A stretch of 64,000 nucleotides of DNA from Halomonas sp. TA22 (GCF_013009075.1 NZ_CP053108.1:1488001-1552000), one strand, 5' to 3'. Positions 1 to 10,602 are shown, numbered from the stretch's first letter. The notes: a model not told the origin generated them from the sequence alone. Numbers and translations: made by a program.

Positions 1-1193
1 CAACGACGATCTTTGCTGCCCTTTCGGACCGTACCGATGTCGATATCATCGACCATGTCCTTGATGAGAATGGCCGGCCGGGGAATATCGAGATCTGCTA
101 CATGTTCCAGAAGGGGGATGGCAAGCGCTCGGCCATGGCCGAGGTACTGCGTGCCATCTCACGCCGCATGCCATCGAGAAACTCAGTACTGGTCTCGATG
201 GATGGCGATATCCGGCTGGAGCCCGGCACCTTCGAGCACTCCCTCTCGTTCTTCCTCAGCCGCGACGACCTCGGTGCAATCACCACCAACAATACCGCCA
301 AGGTGACCGGCAACGATGCCACCAAGGAGTGGTATGACCTGCGCTATGCTCAGCGCCATCTGGTGATGAGTTCGCTGTCTCTTTCCGAGCGTTTGCTAGT
401 GCTGACAGGGCGTTACAGTGCCTTTCGCGTCGATCTGGCTACCCATCCGGAGTTCATCTCCCTGGTGGAGAACGATCACGTCTACCATTGGCGCTTCGGC
501 AACTTCAAGTTCCTTTCCGGGGATGACAAGTCGACCTGGTACTGGCTGCTCAAGCATGGCTGGAAGATGCTCTACATTCCCGATGTCTATGTCACCGGTT
601 TTGAGGAGCTGCCCAACCGCAAGCGCTTCTTCGCCTCGACGACCGACCTGATGCGCCGCTGGTATGGCAACATGCTGCGCACCAGCGAGCGAGCCATCAA
701 GCTCGGCCCCAAGCCGATGGGCTGGTTCACCTGGTGGAGCCTGGTCGATCAACGACTGTCGATGTGGACCACCCTGGTGGGCCCCAGCGTGGCCATCCTG
801 GTGTCGCTGTTCATCCGTCCATCGTTCATTTTCGCCTATCTGCTGTGGATTCTGTTCACCCGCAGTATCGCGACCTCGATCCTGGCCTGGCAGCGCGGCC
901 GTTTCAGCCTGCTGTGGATACCGCTGATCTACTACAACCAGGTATTCGGCGCGATCCTCAAGACCTACGTCAGCTTCCGCTTCAATCGGCAAAAGTGGTC
1001 ACGCCAAGGCATTTCCGCAGGTGAACCCACTGATCCCGTGGCAGCACGTCGACAACGGCACATGGGGCACTTCATGCATGCCGTCTACTTTACCAGCCTG
1101 CTCTTCGTGCTGGTTCTCGCCACTGGCGTGCTAGCGCCGCCCGACTACATGTCACTGGCCATTCTTCGGGATTGGGGACTCTGGCCACATTGA
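1..1193 (+). CDS. alg8: Alg8-like alginate polymerase, 5' end cut by window edge
   Basis: This is the C-terminal 396 residues of a family 2 membrane glycosyltransferase resembling Alg8, the inner-membrane mannuronan synthase. The frame is open from base 3, so the apparent ATG at 102 is internal. Visible motifs are MDGD (acceptor/metal site), LSGDDKS and a RRW motif (in LMRRWYGN) typical of processive synthases. Several hydrophobic segments follow, around 740-990 and 1075-1150. P. aeruginosa Alg8 is about 494 residues, so roughly 100 residues lie outside the window. The next gene is an Alg44 homologue, which is the c-di-GMP-activated partner of Alg8, and this supports the assignment. A related cellulose or hyaluronan-type synthase is the alternative but fits the neighbours less well. 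Confidence 0.85.
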   Translation, partial: TTIFAALSDRTDVDIIDHVLDENGRPGNIEICYMFQKGDGKRSAMAEVLRAISRRMPSRNSVLVSMDGDIRLEPGTFEHSLSFFLSRDDLGAITTNNTAKVTGNDATKEWYDLRYAQRHLVMSSLSLSERLLVLTGRYSAFRVDLATHPEFISLVENDHVYHWRFGNFKFLSGDDKSTWYWLLKHGWKMLYIPDVYVTGFEELPNRKRFFASTTDLMRRWYGNMLRTSERAIKLGPKPMGWFTWWSLVDQRLSMWTTLVGPSVAILVSLFIRPSFIFAYLLWILFTRSIATSILAWQRGRFSLLWIPLIYYNQVFGAILKTYVSFRFNRQKWSRQGISAGEPTDPVAARRQRHMGHFMHAVYFTSLLFVLVLATGVLAPPDYMSLAILRDWGLWPH

Positions 1194-1248
1194 GTAGCGA
1201 TTCAAAAACTGCGCCACGGCGCTCAGAACATTATCAAGGAGAAGACGC

Positions 1249-2811
1249 ATGCCTGACCCAACCAATCGTCATGACAGCGTCGATCGCAAGGAACCGTCAT
1301 TAGGTCGCCAGGGCAACGCTACTGGCGCACGCGACGAGAGCGCACCTGCATCGGCCCAAGCGCCAGCTGGCAACCTGCGTGATACCAGCCAGATTCAACA
1401 TGAGCGCCGCGACGAGCGGCAGCATGTGCGGGTACCGGCCCCCTTCCAGGCGAGAACCGAAGATGGACGCATCTTCGACGGTATCGATGTCTCGATGGGG
1501 GGATTCGAGCTCAAAGGCGATGCCGCCATTGCCCCCGGCGCCGTGATGCCGATTTCGCTATTGATGTCAGCGGGAACGGCAGAGCTGATCGTGCCGGTCG
1601 AGGCACACTGCCTGCGCTGCCATCCCGATGATGAGGGGCAATACCGGGCCGCATTTCGCATCACCCATATCGATCCTGCCCAGCAGGAGGTGCTCAGACG
1701 ACTGATTCGCGCCTACTTGAGCGGGCGCTATGCCAGTGTCGAGAGTCTGATCGATGACGAGGACCCGCAAACGCCACGCAAGCGTAAGTCAGGTGCGGCG
1801 GCCCCCCCCGCCGCCCCACCCCGCCCTTGGGGACGCTATGTCGCGCTCTTTGCGGCGGCAGCTCTGCTCGTGGTCGTTGGGGCCGCCACGGCATACCGCA
1901 ACTTCATGCTGATCGAGCCGAGCTTTGCCGCGGTGACGGCACCGAGAATCGATATCCGCGCCCCCGGCGCCGGCATCCTCGAGGATCATCCCTGGCAGGC
2001 GGGGGATCGAGTCGAGCGCGACCAATACCTGACCGGCGTCAACAACAGCGACCTGGAATCCGACCTGATCCTGGCGCGGGCATCGCAGAGCTACAACGAA
2101 CGGCTGATCGAAAACCTGCAGGAGAGTCTCGCCTCGGGCAACGGGCAGGTCAGCATGGCCAACTCGGCACAGCCGGGCAGCGGCGACTCCGTCTCCTATG
2201 AAACCGCCTCCCCGGAGATCGCCCAGGCACGTGTCGAGCAGTTCGAGACGGTACGCGATTACGAAAGCTCCCGCGTCAGCGCGCTAGAGGCGCGCATGTC
2301 GATGAACGAGATCCACAGCCCTTGCGACTGTCTGGTGGCCTGGGCACTGAGTAGTGCCGACGGCACCTATATCAACGAAAGCGAGCGGATCATGACCCTC
2401 ATTCGTACCGGGGAGGAGGATGTCATGGTCGAAGCCCTCGTGCACATGAGCGACATCGCTCGGATATCGCCCGACCAGACGGCCTTCATCGCACTACCCA
2501 ACGCTTCGGAGCCGATTCGTGCCCAGGTACGCAGCGTCGCGCTCGACGTAGAACGTCAACCACGCGCCGGCTTCCCCAACTGGGTTCGTCAGCAGCAGAA
2601 CGTCGCAAGCGTACTGCTGGTGCCCGAAACCTCGCTGCCGGCCGAGGCGGTAGGCCAGCCAGTCGACGTGCGTTTCACCGAAACACCGACTCTTGCCGCA
2701 ACGGCTGAGTGGATCTATCAAGGCGGTCGCGCCGTGAGCCAGTACGTCACTGGTCTCTATCAATCCGTGACCAATCGTGACGACGAATCTCAGGAATCCG
2801 CATCGGGGTGA
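1249..2811 (+). CDS. alg44: Alg44-like PilZ c-di-GMP receptor / membrane fusion protein
   Basis: This 520-residue protein should sit in the inner membrane, bind c-di-GMP through a cytoplasmic PilZ domain and activate the Alg8 polymerase. The PilZ signature is intact: R57 and R61 form the RxxxR motif, and D80-S82-G85 the DxSxxG motif. One membrane span lies at about 197-215. After it comes a periplasmic barrel-sandwich (HlyD-like) region with the SPCDC motif (Cys359, Cys361) that is also present in Pseudomonas Alg44. The start has a clear AAGGAG-type site just upstream. It is longer than Pseudomonas Alg44 (389 residues). The extra length is a polar N-terminal extension of about 50 residues, a proline/alanine linker before the membrane span and an insert in the periplasmic part. 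Confidence 0.9.
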   Translation: MPDPTNRHDSVDRKEPSLGRQGNATGARDESAPASAQAPAGNLRDTSQIQHERRDERQHVRVPAPFQARTEDGRIFDGIDVSMGGFELKGDAAIAPGAVMPISLLMSAGTAELIVPVEAHCLRCHPDDEGQYRAAFRITHIDPAQQEVLRRLIRAYLSGRYASVESLIDDEDPQTPRKRKSGAAAPPAAPPRPWGRYVALFAAAALLVVVGAATAYRNFMLIEPSFAAVTAPRIDIRAPGAGILEDHPWQAGDRVERDQYLTGVNNSDLESDLILARASQSYNERLIENLQESLASGNGQVSMANSAQPGSGDSVSYETASPEIAQARVEQFETVRDYESSRVSALEARMSMNEIHSPCDCLVAWALSSADGTYINESERIMTLIRTGEEDVMVEALVHMSDIARISPDQTAFIALPNASEPIRAQVRSVALDVERQPRAGFPNWVRQQQNVASVLLVPETSLPAEAVGQPVDVRFTETPTLAATAEWIYQGGRAVSQYVTGLYQSVTNRDDESQESASG

Positions 2812-2868
2812 GCGTCCAAGCCATGCGATCGGTCGTCCGGCCGATCGCACACCGCCAAGGAGACAACG

Positions 2869-3768
2869 ATGAACGGCATCATTCGACATACCGCCCGTGC
2901 TCGCACTTTTCTTCTCGCATCGAGCATCTTGGTGCCCGCTCTGGCGCTCGGTGGCCTGGCCACCGAAGCCCAGGCGCAGGACGAAGTGGAGCTCAGCGTG
3001 CCCCAACTAACGTCGTGCTCCGAGCGCTATTCACTGATCTCCAGTATGCAACCCGAATTGCGCCAGGATGCGCGCGAGGCGATACGCCGCGGTTTCGACA
3101 CTCGCCGTGACTGGGGCACGGATGAAAACATCGAAATCATGAGACGCGACACCACCGCCCGGGGCGAACCCGTAGTACGGGTTCACTATCCCGAAGGCAC
3201 CTCCTCGCCAGGCGATACCGAGCCAGGGGGAGCCGGATTCTATACCGAACACACGGAGCTCGCTGGTGCCGACAGCGCCTGCCTGCGCTACCAGGTCCGC
3301 TTCGCCCCGGATTTCGACTTCGTGAGAGGCGGCAAGTTACCCGGCCTGTATGGAGGAGAGGCACCCAGCGGAGGGGATCGCGCCACCGGGGAGAATGGCT
3401 TCTCGATGCGCTTCATGTGGCGAGAGGATGGCGATGGCGAACTCTATGAGTATGTCGTCAATCAGGATGAGGAGTATGGCGCCTCCGTTGGCCGCGGCCT
3501 GTGGCGCTTCGAGACAGGACGCTGGGTCACCATCGAACAGGAAATCGTGCTCAACGATCCTGACCGCAAGAACGGCGTGGCGCGGGTCTGGATCGATGGC
3601 GAGCCGATCCTTGAGCAGCAAGGCATCGTCTATCGCACCACCGATAGCCTGCATATCGATGGCGTGATGTTCTCGACTTTCTTCGGAGGCCATGGCGAAG
3701 AGTGGCGCACGCCGTACGATCAGAGCGTCGACTTCGCCGGTTTCCGCCTCTACGCCCCCAGTTCATAA
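2869..3768 (+). CDS. Secreted PL14-type polysaccharide lyase
   Basis: This 299-residue protein has a signal peptide of about 36 residues ending near AQA. The mature part resembles the jelly-roll polysaccharide lyase family 14 fold. Visible hallmarks are GGKLPGLYGG, a following GFSMRFMWR strand and a WVTIEQEIVLND strand late in the domain. PL14 members cleave alginate or glucuronan. A good ribosome site (AAGGAG) precedes the ATG. It lies between alg44 and algL on the same strand with short gaps, so it is probably co-transcribed and acts on the nascent polymer in the periplasm or outside the cell. The classical Pseudomonas alginate operon has no such gene. The family call rests on motif resemblance and the substrate is inferred from context. 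Confidence 0.75.
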   Translation: MNGIIRHTARARTFLLASSILVPALALGGLATEAQAQDEVELSVPQLTSCSERYSLISSMQPELRQDAREAIRRGFDTRRDWGTDENIEIMRRDTTARGEPVVRVHYPEGTSSPGDTEPGGAGFYTEHTELAGADSACLRYQVRFAPDFDFVRGGKLPGLYGGEAPSGGDRATGENGFSMRFMWREDGDGELYEYVVNQDEEYGASVGRGLWRFETGRWVTIEQEIVLNDPDRKNGVARVWIDGEPILEQQGIVYRTTDSLHIDGVMFSTFFGGHGEEWRTPYDQSVDFAGFRLYAPSS

Positions 3769-3802
3769 CATTATTCGCTTGATTACACGGATGTGATGAA
3801 TC

Positions 3803-5053
3803 ATGGCCAAACAATTCGCCTTTGTGGTGGCGCCCCGGTCGTTACCGCGCCGCCTGCTTTCAATCGGGGTGGCGATGACCTGGTGCCTGGCAGCGCCAAC
3901 TCATGCGCTTACGCTGGAGGAGCGCAAGGCCCTCGATCTCTCTCCCTATACCGTCAATGACTCCGACGCGAGCTACTTCGACGTCGAGGCGCGCCAGCAG
4001 CTGCTGCAGGAGACCCCCAACGCCATCCTGCGTATCGGCAGTGACACCCTTGCCACTGGCACCAGCTGTCGTCAGCAGCTGGCACAGCCGCCGATCACTA
4101 CCCGCCTGCGCGTCCCGGGCTATTACCCGAGCCCTGAGGAGTGGGAGGAGGCTTCCGAACCGCTGTTCAAGTTCGAGGACACGGTCTCCCTGTTGGCCGG
4201 CTCCTTTGTCGCGACCGATGACATCTACTATGCCGAGTGCCTGGTGAAGTTTCTCGACCACTGGGCAGATAATGATGCATTGATGAACTTCTACTATGCC
4301 GGGACCGAGCCCCAGGCTTGGTTCGCCACCGAATCGATGATCTTTGCCGCCGCCATGGCCTACTCCGTGGTCAGGCCGGAGGTCGAGGGTCTCGAGGAGG
4401 AGCGGGAGAATGTCGAGAGGTGGCTGACAGACCTATCACAGCGCCATATCGAGATTCCCGGCGAACCTGAAAACAGCTGCTGCAACAACCATTTCTACCG
4501 CCGCGCACTCTACGCCACCATGGTGGGGGTGCTGACGGAGAATGACGAGCTCTTCCAGATCGGTGTCAGTGCCATCTACTCGGCACTCCACGACATGACC
4601 GAGACAGGTGCTTTACCGCTGGAAATTCAGCGCGGTCGACGCGCCACGCACTATCAGAATTACGCCCTGCTCTACCTGATCACCAATATGGAGATCATCG
4701 CCAGGCAGGGATATGACATCTATGCCCTCGAAATCGAGGGCCGCACCATTCATGACGCCGTCGACTTTGCCATGTCGGCCATCGAGGATCCTCACGTGCT
4801 CGGTGAATCGGTACCTCGTGAGCAGTATCGTGGCTTCCTTCGCGATCCCCAGTACTTCTCCTGGATGGAGATCTATCAGTCGCGTTTCGACGACCCGCGT
4901 ATAGACGAGCTCCTGACTCAAGCTCGTCCCATCTACAACCGCAGCGCCGGCGGCTATGCAACGCTCTACTTCATGGATCCTGAAGCACAGCAGCAGATCG
5001 TCTTCGACGAGCGCTCAGAAACGGAGTCATTCGATGGCTTGTCCTGGAACTAG
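3803..5053 (+). CDS. algL: AlgL-like alginate lyase (PL5 family)
   Basis: This 416-residue periplasmic protein has an N-terminal signal sequence of about 36 residues (cleavage near THA). The alpha/alpha-toroid lyase core shows the PL5 active-site NNH motif (CCNNHFYRR) and the later HYQNYAL segment matching HNYAL of Pseudomonas AlgL. AlgL degrades polymannuronate that strays in the periplasm during secretion and is often needed for producer viability. The protein is somewhat longer than Pseudomonas AlgL (about 367). No strong Shine-Dalgarno is visible before the ATG at 3803, so the start is less certain. The stop lies 34 bases before the next gene, consistent with one transcript. Confidence 0.85.
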   Translation: MAKQFAFVVAPRSLPRRLLSIGVAMTWCLAAPTHALTLEERKALDLSPYTVNDSDASYFDVEARQQLLQETPNAILRIGSDTLATGTSCRQQLAQPPITTRLRVPGYYPSPEEWEEASEPLFKFEDTVSLLAGSFVATDDIYYAECLVKFLDHWADNDALMNFYYAGTEPQAWFATESMIFAAAMAYSVVRPEVEGLEEERENVERWLTDLSQRHIEIPGEPENSCCNNHFYRRALYATMVGVLTENDELFQIGVSAIYSALHDMTETGALPLEIQRGRRATHYQNYALLYLITNMEIIARQGYDIYALEIEGRTIHDAVDFAMSAIEDPHVLGESVPREQYRGFLRDPQYFSWMEIYQSRFDDPRIDELLTQARPIYNRSAGGYATLYFMDPEAQQQIVFDERSETESFDGLSWN

Positions 5054-5087
5054 CCCCATGAAGGATGACAACTTAGGGAACAATGCC

Positions 5088-7778
5088 ATGCAGCGATTCA
5101 AGAAACGTTTCACCTATCAATTTCCCCGCTCCGCCCGTTCTCGTTCGATAGCGAGAACCGCGCCTCTTGTCAGCAGTGCCGCGCTTCTGCTGGTACTGGC
5201 AGGTTGTGCCACGACCGAACCGCCCGGCGGTGAACACGCGCCGGCCATTCCCGAGCAGTATCACTCCTGGTTCGACGGCGGTATCGACGCCAACATGACC
5301 GGCGAGGATTGGCAGCGCTTGAACTACGCACAGCGGCTGCTCGAAGAGGGAGACTACAACCGAGGCATCGCAGAGCTCGATGCGTTGATCAGGCAGGGAA
5401 GTTTCCCACCGGCTTACTATCATCTGGCCCGTCTTTACGAAAATGGCGAAGGAGTCGAGCGGGATACTGCCAAGGCAGCCAGGCTCTATGGCGAGGCACT
5501 CGAGCGCCCCTCCCCCATGCTGGGGCACGCATCACTGAACCTCGCCCAGCTCTATCTGGCCGGCGATGGTGTCGAGCGCAACGATGCGCTGGCCTACTAC
5601 CTGCTTTGGCAAGCGGTGGAAGAGGATATCGACCGCAACGAACGTCTCTTCCTCGCCGAGCTGCTCTCCGAGGGTGGCGAGCAGGTACAGGCCGATCCCG
5701 ATCTGGCCAGGCAGCTCTATGAAGAGGCTGCCCAAGCGGGTTGGGAAGCAGGCTGGCTGGCTCTTGCCGAAGCCCGGCGGCCAGGCGGATGGCTAGGCCA
5801 GGATGACGCGCAGGCAGAGGCGTATGCCCAACGCTATGTAGACACGCTGGAGCAGAAAGCCGCCGCCGGGGATACCCGCGCCATGCTTGGAATGGCCGGC
5901 CTCTACTCAACGAACGGCCTGCTGGAGCATGATCCTCAACGCGAGATCGAGTGGCTGGAGCGCGCCGCTCAAGAGGGCGACGTGGATGGCATGGCGCGTC
6001 TTGGGGATCGCCTGATTACCAGTAGTGACCAGGCCGGCTCGGCTGAGCTTGGCATGCAGTGGCTGCAGCGCGCAGCGGAGGCGGGGTCCGACGATGCCGC
6101 CGTCAGCCTTGGTAGAGCCTATCTCGAGGGAGAGGGCATTGCCGCAGACCCCGAGAGAGGTATTGCCCTGCTCGAACAGGTAGCCGAGCGCAACCATGGG
6201 CTTGCCCTGGCCGTGCTGGGCGAGGTCTACCTGAGCGGAGAGATCATCGAATCAAATCCCGAGCGTGCCTTGGAATATCTCGAGCGCGGACATCGTGCCG
6301 GTCATCCCTATGCCACGGCACAGCTGGGATCGCTCTACCTGGGGGGCGACATCGTCGAGGCCGACTCGCAACGCGCCGAAGCGTTGTTACAGCAAGCGGC
6401 CGAGCGCGGCCAAGGCTCGGCACTAAGAGAACTCGGACAGGCCTACCTGTCGGGCGAAGGGCTCAGTGCCAATCCTGAGCGGGCAGAGAGGCTGCTCCAA
6501 GGGGCAGCCGATGCCGGCGATACGACGGCCATGACACAGCTGGGGGAGGCGTACATGTTCGGCGATCTCAGCGAGCCCGCTCCCCAACAAGGTCGTGAAT
6601 TCGTCGAGCAGGCTGCCGAGCTGGGCGATGCCTACGCCATGGTGGTGATGGGGCGTGCCTATCGTGAAGGACGAGGCGTGCCAAGAAACCTCGGGCAATC
6701 CGAGCAGTGGCTCAATCGCGCCCAGGCGGCAGGGCACCCCTCTGCCGCCCACGCCCTGTCGCATACCTATCGTGCCATGGGGGCAGGCGGCGATATCGAT
6801 GCTCTGACGCAGGCCGCCAACGCAGGCCATGTCGGAGCCATGGCCGACCTGGGCCGCGCCTATGTATACGGTGATGGCGTAGCGCAAAATCTTGAACAAG
6901 GGCGCGAGTGGCTGGAGCGTGCCAACCGTGAAGGGCATGCTGGTGCGGCAGCGGAGCTCGGCCGCCTCTATCTAGACGGACGTGGCGTCACCCGCGACAC
7001 CGCGGCGGGGCGCGAATATCTCGAGCGCGCCATGGCCCAGGGCCATGATGGCGCCCGTGCCGATCTTGGTCGCCTGCTGCTTGAGGAGAGTGACGGTGCC
7101 GGTGGTATCGGACTACTGGAACAGGCCGCCGCCAGCGGCCATCCTGGCGCTCGCATGACCCTTGGCGAGGCCTACCTCCAGGGCGGCCATGTGACGCAGG
7201 ATACTCAGCGGGGGCTCGATTATCTACGAGGTGCCGCCAATGACGGCAATGCCTATGCCGCTCGCCTGATCGGACAGGCCTATCTGGAGGGAAGTGGTGT
7301 CGAGGCCGACCCCGAGCAGGCCGAGCGCTGGCTTGGCCAGGCTTCGGATGGCGGCGACCTGGGGGCCACCACGCAACTCGGGGTTGCTTTGCTGCGTGGA
7401 GAGGAGGGCCTCGCCCAGGAGGTGGAGCGTGGTCATGACCTGCTGCAAAGAGCTGCAGAGCGCGACAACTCCTATGCCCAGGCCGTACTAGGACGCGAAT
7501 ATCTGCTCGGTGACATTCTCCCCCACTCCCCCGAGGAGGGTGCCGACTATCTTCTTCGGGCTGCCCAGCAGGGCCACTCCAGCGCACGTCTATCATTGGC
7601 GCAAGCCTACCTGGCTGCCAATGGCCTGCCCCAGGCCAACAATCAGCAAGCCCTGCTATGGCTTGACGGCATCATCGAGGGCGACAGCCAGATGGCACTT
7701 GAGACCTTGCGTCAGCTATTGACCGATGAGGAGGCTCAGGAAGCACTCGGCGAGGCCCCGGTCGCCTCCACCAACTGA
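5088..7778 (+). CDS. algK: AlgK-like outer-membrane lipoprotein with many Sel1 repeats
   Basis: This 896-residue protein is mostly tandem 36-residue Sel1/TPR-like repeats of the form A-x-LG-x-AYL-x-G-x-GV. The start at 5088 is preferred because TTAGGGAA precedes it at good spacing; the frame is open further upstream into algL. The N-terminus is a lipoprotein signal with lipobox LAGC, so the protein should be lipidated and outer-membrane anchored. AlgK in Pseudomonas (about 475 residues, roughly nine repeats) scaffolds the AlgE secretin and the periplasmic complex. This protein has about twenty repeats, nearly twice that length. It is the last gene of the cluster before a terminator. AlgK is the best match by context; any long Sel1 lipoprotein would look similar. 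Confidence 0.7.
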   Translation: MQRFKKRFTYQFPRSARSRSIARTAPLVSSAALLLVLAGCATTEPPGGEHAPAIPEQYHSWFDGGIDANMTGEDWQRLNYAQRLLEEGDYNRGIAELDALIRQGSFPPAYYHLARLYENGEGVERDTAKAARLYGEALERPSPMLGHASLNLAQLYLAGDGVERNDALAYYLLWQAVEEDIDRNERLFLAELLSEGGEQVQADPDLARQLYEEAAQAGWEAGWLALAEARRPGGWLGQDDAQAEAYAQRYVDTLEQKAAAGDTRAMLGMAGLYSTNGLLEHDPQREIEWLERAAQEGDVDGMARLGDRLITSSDQAGSAELGMQWLQRAAEAGSDDAAVSLGRAYLEGEGIAADPERGIALLEQVAERNHGLALAVLGEVYLSGEIIESNPERALEYLERGHRAGHPYATAQLGSLYLGGDIVEADSQRAEALLQQAAERGQGSALRELGQAYLSGEGLSANPERAERLLQGAADAGDTTAMTQLGEAYMFGDLSEPAPQQGREFVEQAAELGDAYAMVVMGRAYREGRGVPRNLGQSEQWLNRAQAAGHPSAAHALSHTYRAMGAGGDIDALTQAANAGHVGAMADLGRAYVYGDGVAQNLEQGREWLERANREGHAGAAAELGRLYLDGRGVTRDTAAGREYLERAMAQGHDGARADLGRLLLEESDGAGGIGLLEQAAASGHPGARMTLGEAYLQGGHVTQDTQRGLDYLRGAANDGNAYAARLIGQAYLEGSGVEADPEQAERWLGQASDGGDLGATTQLGVALLRGEEGLAQEVERGHDLLQRAAERDNSYAQAVLGREYLLGDILPHSPEEGADYLLRAAQQGHSSARLSLAQAYLAANGLPQANNQQALLWLDGIIEGDSQMALETLRQLLTDEEAQEALGEAPVASTN

Positions 7779-7796
7779 ACGTGTTCCTCCTACCTC

Positions 7797-7831
7797 AACG
7801 AACAAGCCGGCCCTGGGCCGGCTTGTTCGTT
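7797..7831. terminator. Bidirectional hairpin terminator between algK and purA
   Basis: A perfect 16-bp stem (7797-7812 with 7816-7831) and a CTG loop lie between the convergent ends of algK and purA. Each 3' flank is T-rich within the stem (TTGTTCGTTT), so it can serve both directions. Confidence 0.85.
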
Positions 7832-7858
7832 TGCAGCTGAGACACGTGAGCTAGCGCC

Positions 7859-9181
<1,323 letters not shown>

Positions 9182-9263
9182 TTATCGAGTCGTCATCGAA
9201 TCTTCAGCGAATCTCAGCGAAGGTAATGCGTATCGAAGATTCGCGTATGTCTAACCCTACCAC

Positions 9264-10445
9264 TCAGCTCAGGGGCGTAACCTGCCACTCGCCGCCGAGG
9301 CGAGCCAGGTGCCGGCTGCAGCGGTGTACCTCAGGTCCGGTGCGCTGTCCCGGCAGTGCCACCACTACCCGCTCCCCAGCCTGGCGCAGCGATGCCACCA
9401 TGTCCGCACAGGCCGAGGCGTCCTCTGCCGTGACCCAGATGCCGTCGCAGGATGGCTCCTTGATGGCAAGCGACGCCAGCATCTTGAGATCCATGGAGAA
9501 GCCCGTGGCAGGACGCGCACGCCCGAAGGCGCGACCAGTATCATCATAGCGTCCCCCCTTGGCCAGCGCCTGACCATAACCCGGAACATAGGCGGCGAAC
9601 ATCATGCCAGTGTGGTACTGGTAGCCGCGCAGTTCCGCCAGATCGAAGTAGAGCGCCACCTGGGGATACTCGCGGCTCACCCCCTCGCTCAGGGAGATCA
9701 ACTGATCCAGTGCCGCACCGACCGCGGCGGGTGCCTCGGCGAAGGCCCTGCGTGCCGAGTCGAGCACCTCAACTCCACCATGCAGTGCCGGCAGCGCCAG
9801 GAACATCTCGGCCAGCGCCGGGTCCGTGACACTTTCCGACACGCGCCTGGCCAGAGCATCGGGCGACTTCAGTTCGAGCGCATCGAACAGCGCTCGCTCC
9901 TGAGGAGGGTCGAGTTCAGCGGCACTCACCAGACTGCGATAGATGCCGATATGTCCCAGCGCCAAGTGAATTTCACTGGCCCCGGCATGTTCCAGGCTCG
10001 AGATGGCGAGACGCAGAATTTCCAGATCCGCTTCCTGGCCTGCATGGCCGAAAAGCTCCACCCCCACCTGCACCGGGCTGCGCCCGCCCTGATGCTGGTC
10101 AGCCTTGGCGCGTAGCACGTTGGTGCAATAGCACAGCCGCACCGGCCCCTGGCGGCGCAGCGAGTGGGCATCCATTCGCGCTACTTGAGGCGTCACGTCG
10201 GCGCTGACCCCCATCATCCGGCCGGTCAATTGATCGGTAAGCTTGAAGGTCTGCAGATCGAGGTCGGTGCCGGTGCCGGTCAACAGCGAGTCGAGAAACT
10301 CCACCGGCGGTGGCATGACCTGATCGAAGCCCCAGCGATAGTACAGGTCGAGCAGCCCACGACGCAGCTCTTCCATGCGTGCCGCCTGAGGCGGCAGCAC
10401 TTCATCCATCCCGTCGGGAAGCAGCCAGCGGTCTGCAATGGTCAT
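9264..10445 (-). CDS. hisZ: ATP phosphoribosyltransferase regulatory subunit HisZ
   Basis: This 393-residue paralogue of histidyl-tRNA synthetase lacks the anticodon-binding domain. It pairs with a short-form HisG to form the first enzyme of histidine biosynthesis. The class II core is recognisable, for example YRWGFDQVMPP near the N-terminus and the GGRYDDTGRAFGR segment. Its place beside purA and downstream of hflC is the usual gammaproteobacterial location. A terminator at 10536-10559 sits between hflC and this gene, so hisZ-purA may also have its own promoter in the roughly 90 bases upstream. A short-form HisG is expected elsewhere in the genome. Confidence 0.95.
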   Translation of the reverse strand: MTIADRWLLPDGMDEVLPPQAARMEELRRGLLDLYYRWGFDQVMPPPVEFLDSLLTGTGTDLDLQTFKLTDQLTGRMMGVSADVTPQVARMDAHSLRRQGPVRLCYCTNVLRAKADQHQGGRSPVQVGVELFGHAGQEADLEILRLAISSLEHAGASEIHLALGHIGIYRSLVSAAELDPPQERALFDALELKSPDALARRVSESVTDPALAEMFLALPALHGGVEVLDSARRAFAEAPAAVGAALDQLISLSEGVSREYPQVALYFDLAELRGYQYHTGMMFAAYVPGYGQALAKGGRYDDTGRAFGRARPATGFSMDLKMLASLAIKEPSCDGIWVTAEDASACADMVASLRQAGERVVVALPGQRTGPEVHRCSRHLARLGGEWQVTPLS

Positions 10446-10535
10446 CTATCCCACCCTGCCAGATATTGATGGCTGACCAGATCCCAGGCGTTCACCTCGG
10501 CGCGCCTGATGATGCTTCACGAGGATTCTGGCCAC

Positions 10536-10559
10536 AAAAAAACCGGGCCACGCCCGGTT
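10536..10559 (-). terminator. Rho-independent terminator after hflC
   Basis: On the minus strand, an 8-bp stem (AACCGGGC paired with GCCCGGTT, loop GTG) is followed by seven T. It lies about 50 bases downstream of the hflC stop. Confidence 0.85.
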
Positions 10560-10578
10560 GAAGGAGTCTATCACGTTT

Positions 10579-10602
10579 GGCCCCGGGGTGAACCCCGGGG
10601 CC
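10579..10602. repeat. GC-rich inverted repeat just after hflC
   Basis: A perfect 10-bp stem (GGCCCCGGGG at 10579-10588, CCCCGGGGCC at 10593-10602) has a four-base loop and lies 6 bases past the hflC stop. No T-run follows, so it may protect the 3' end or pause polymerase ahead of the terminator at 10536. Confidence 0.6.

Noticed and set aside
102-1193. Complete glycosyltransferase starting at the ATG at 102
   Set aside because: The frame is open to the window edge and the upstream residues read as part of the same protein, so the ATG is internal.
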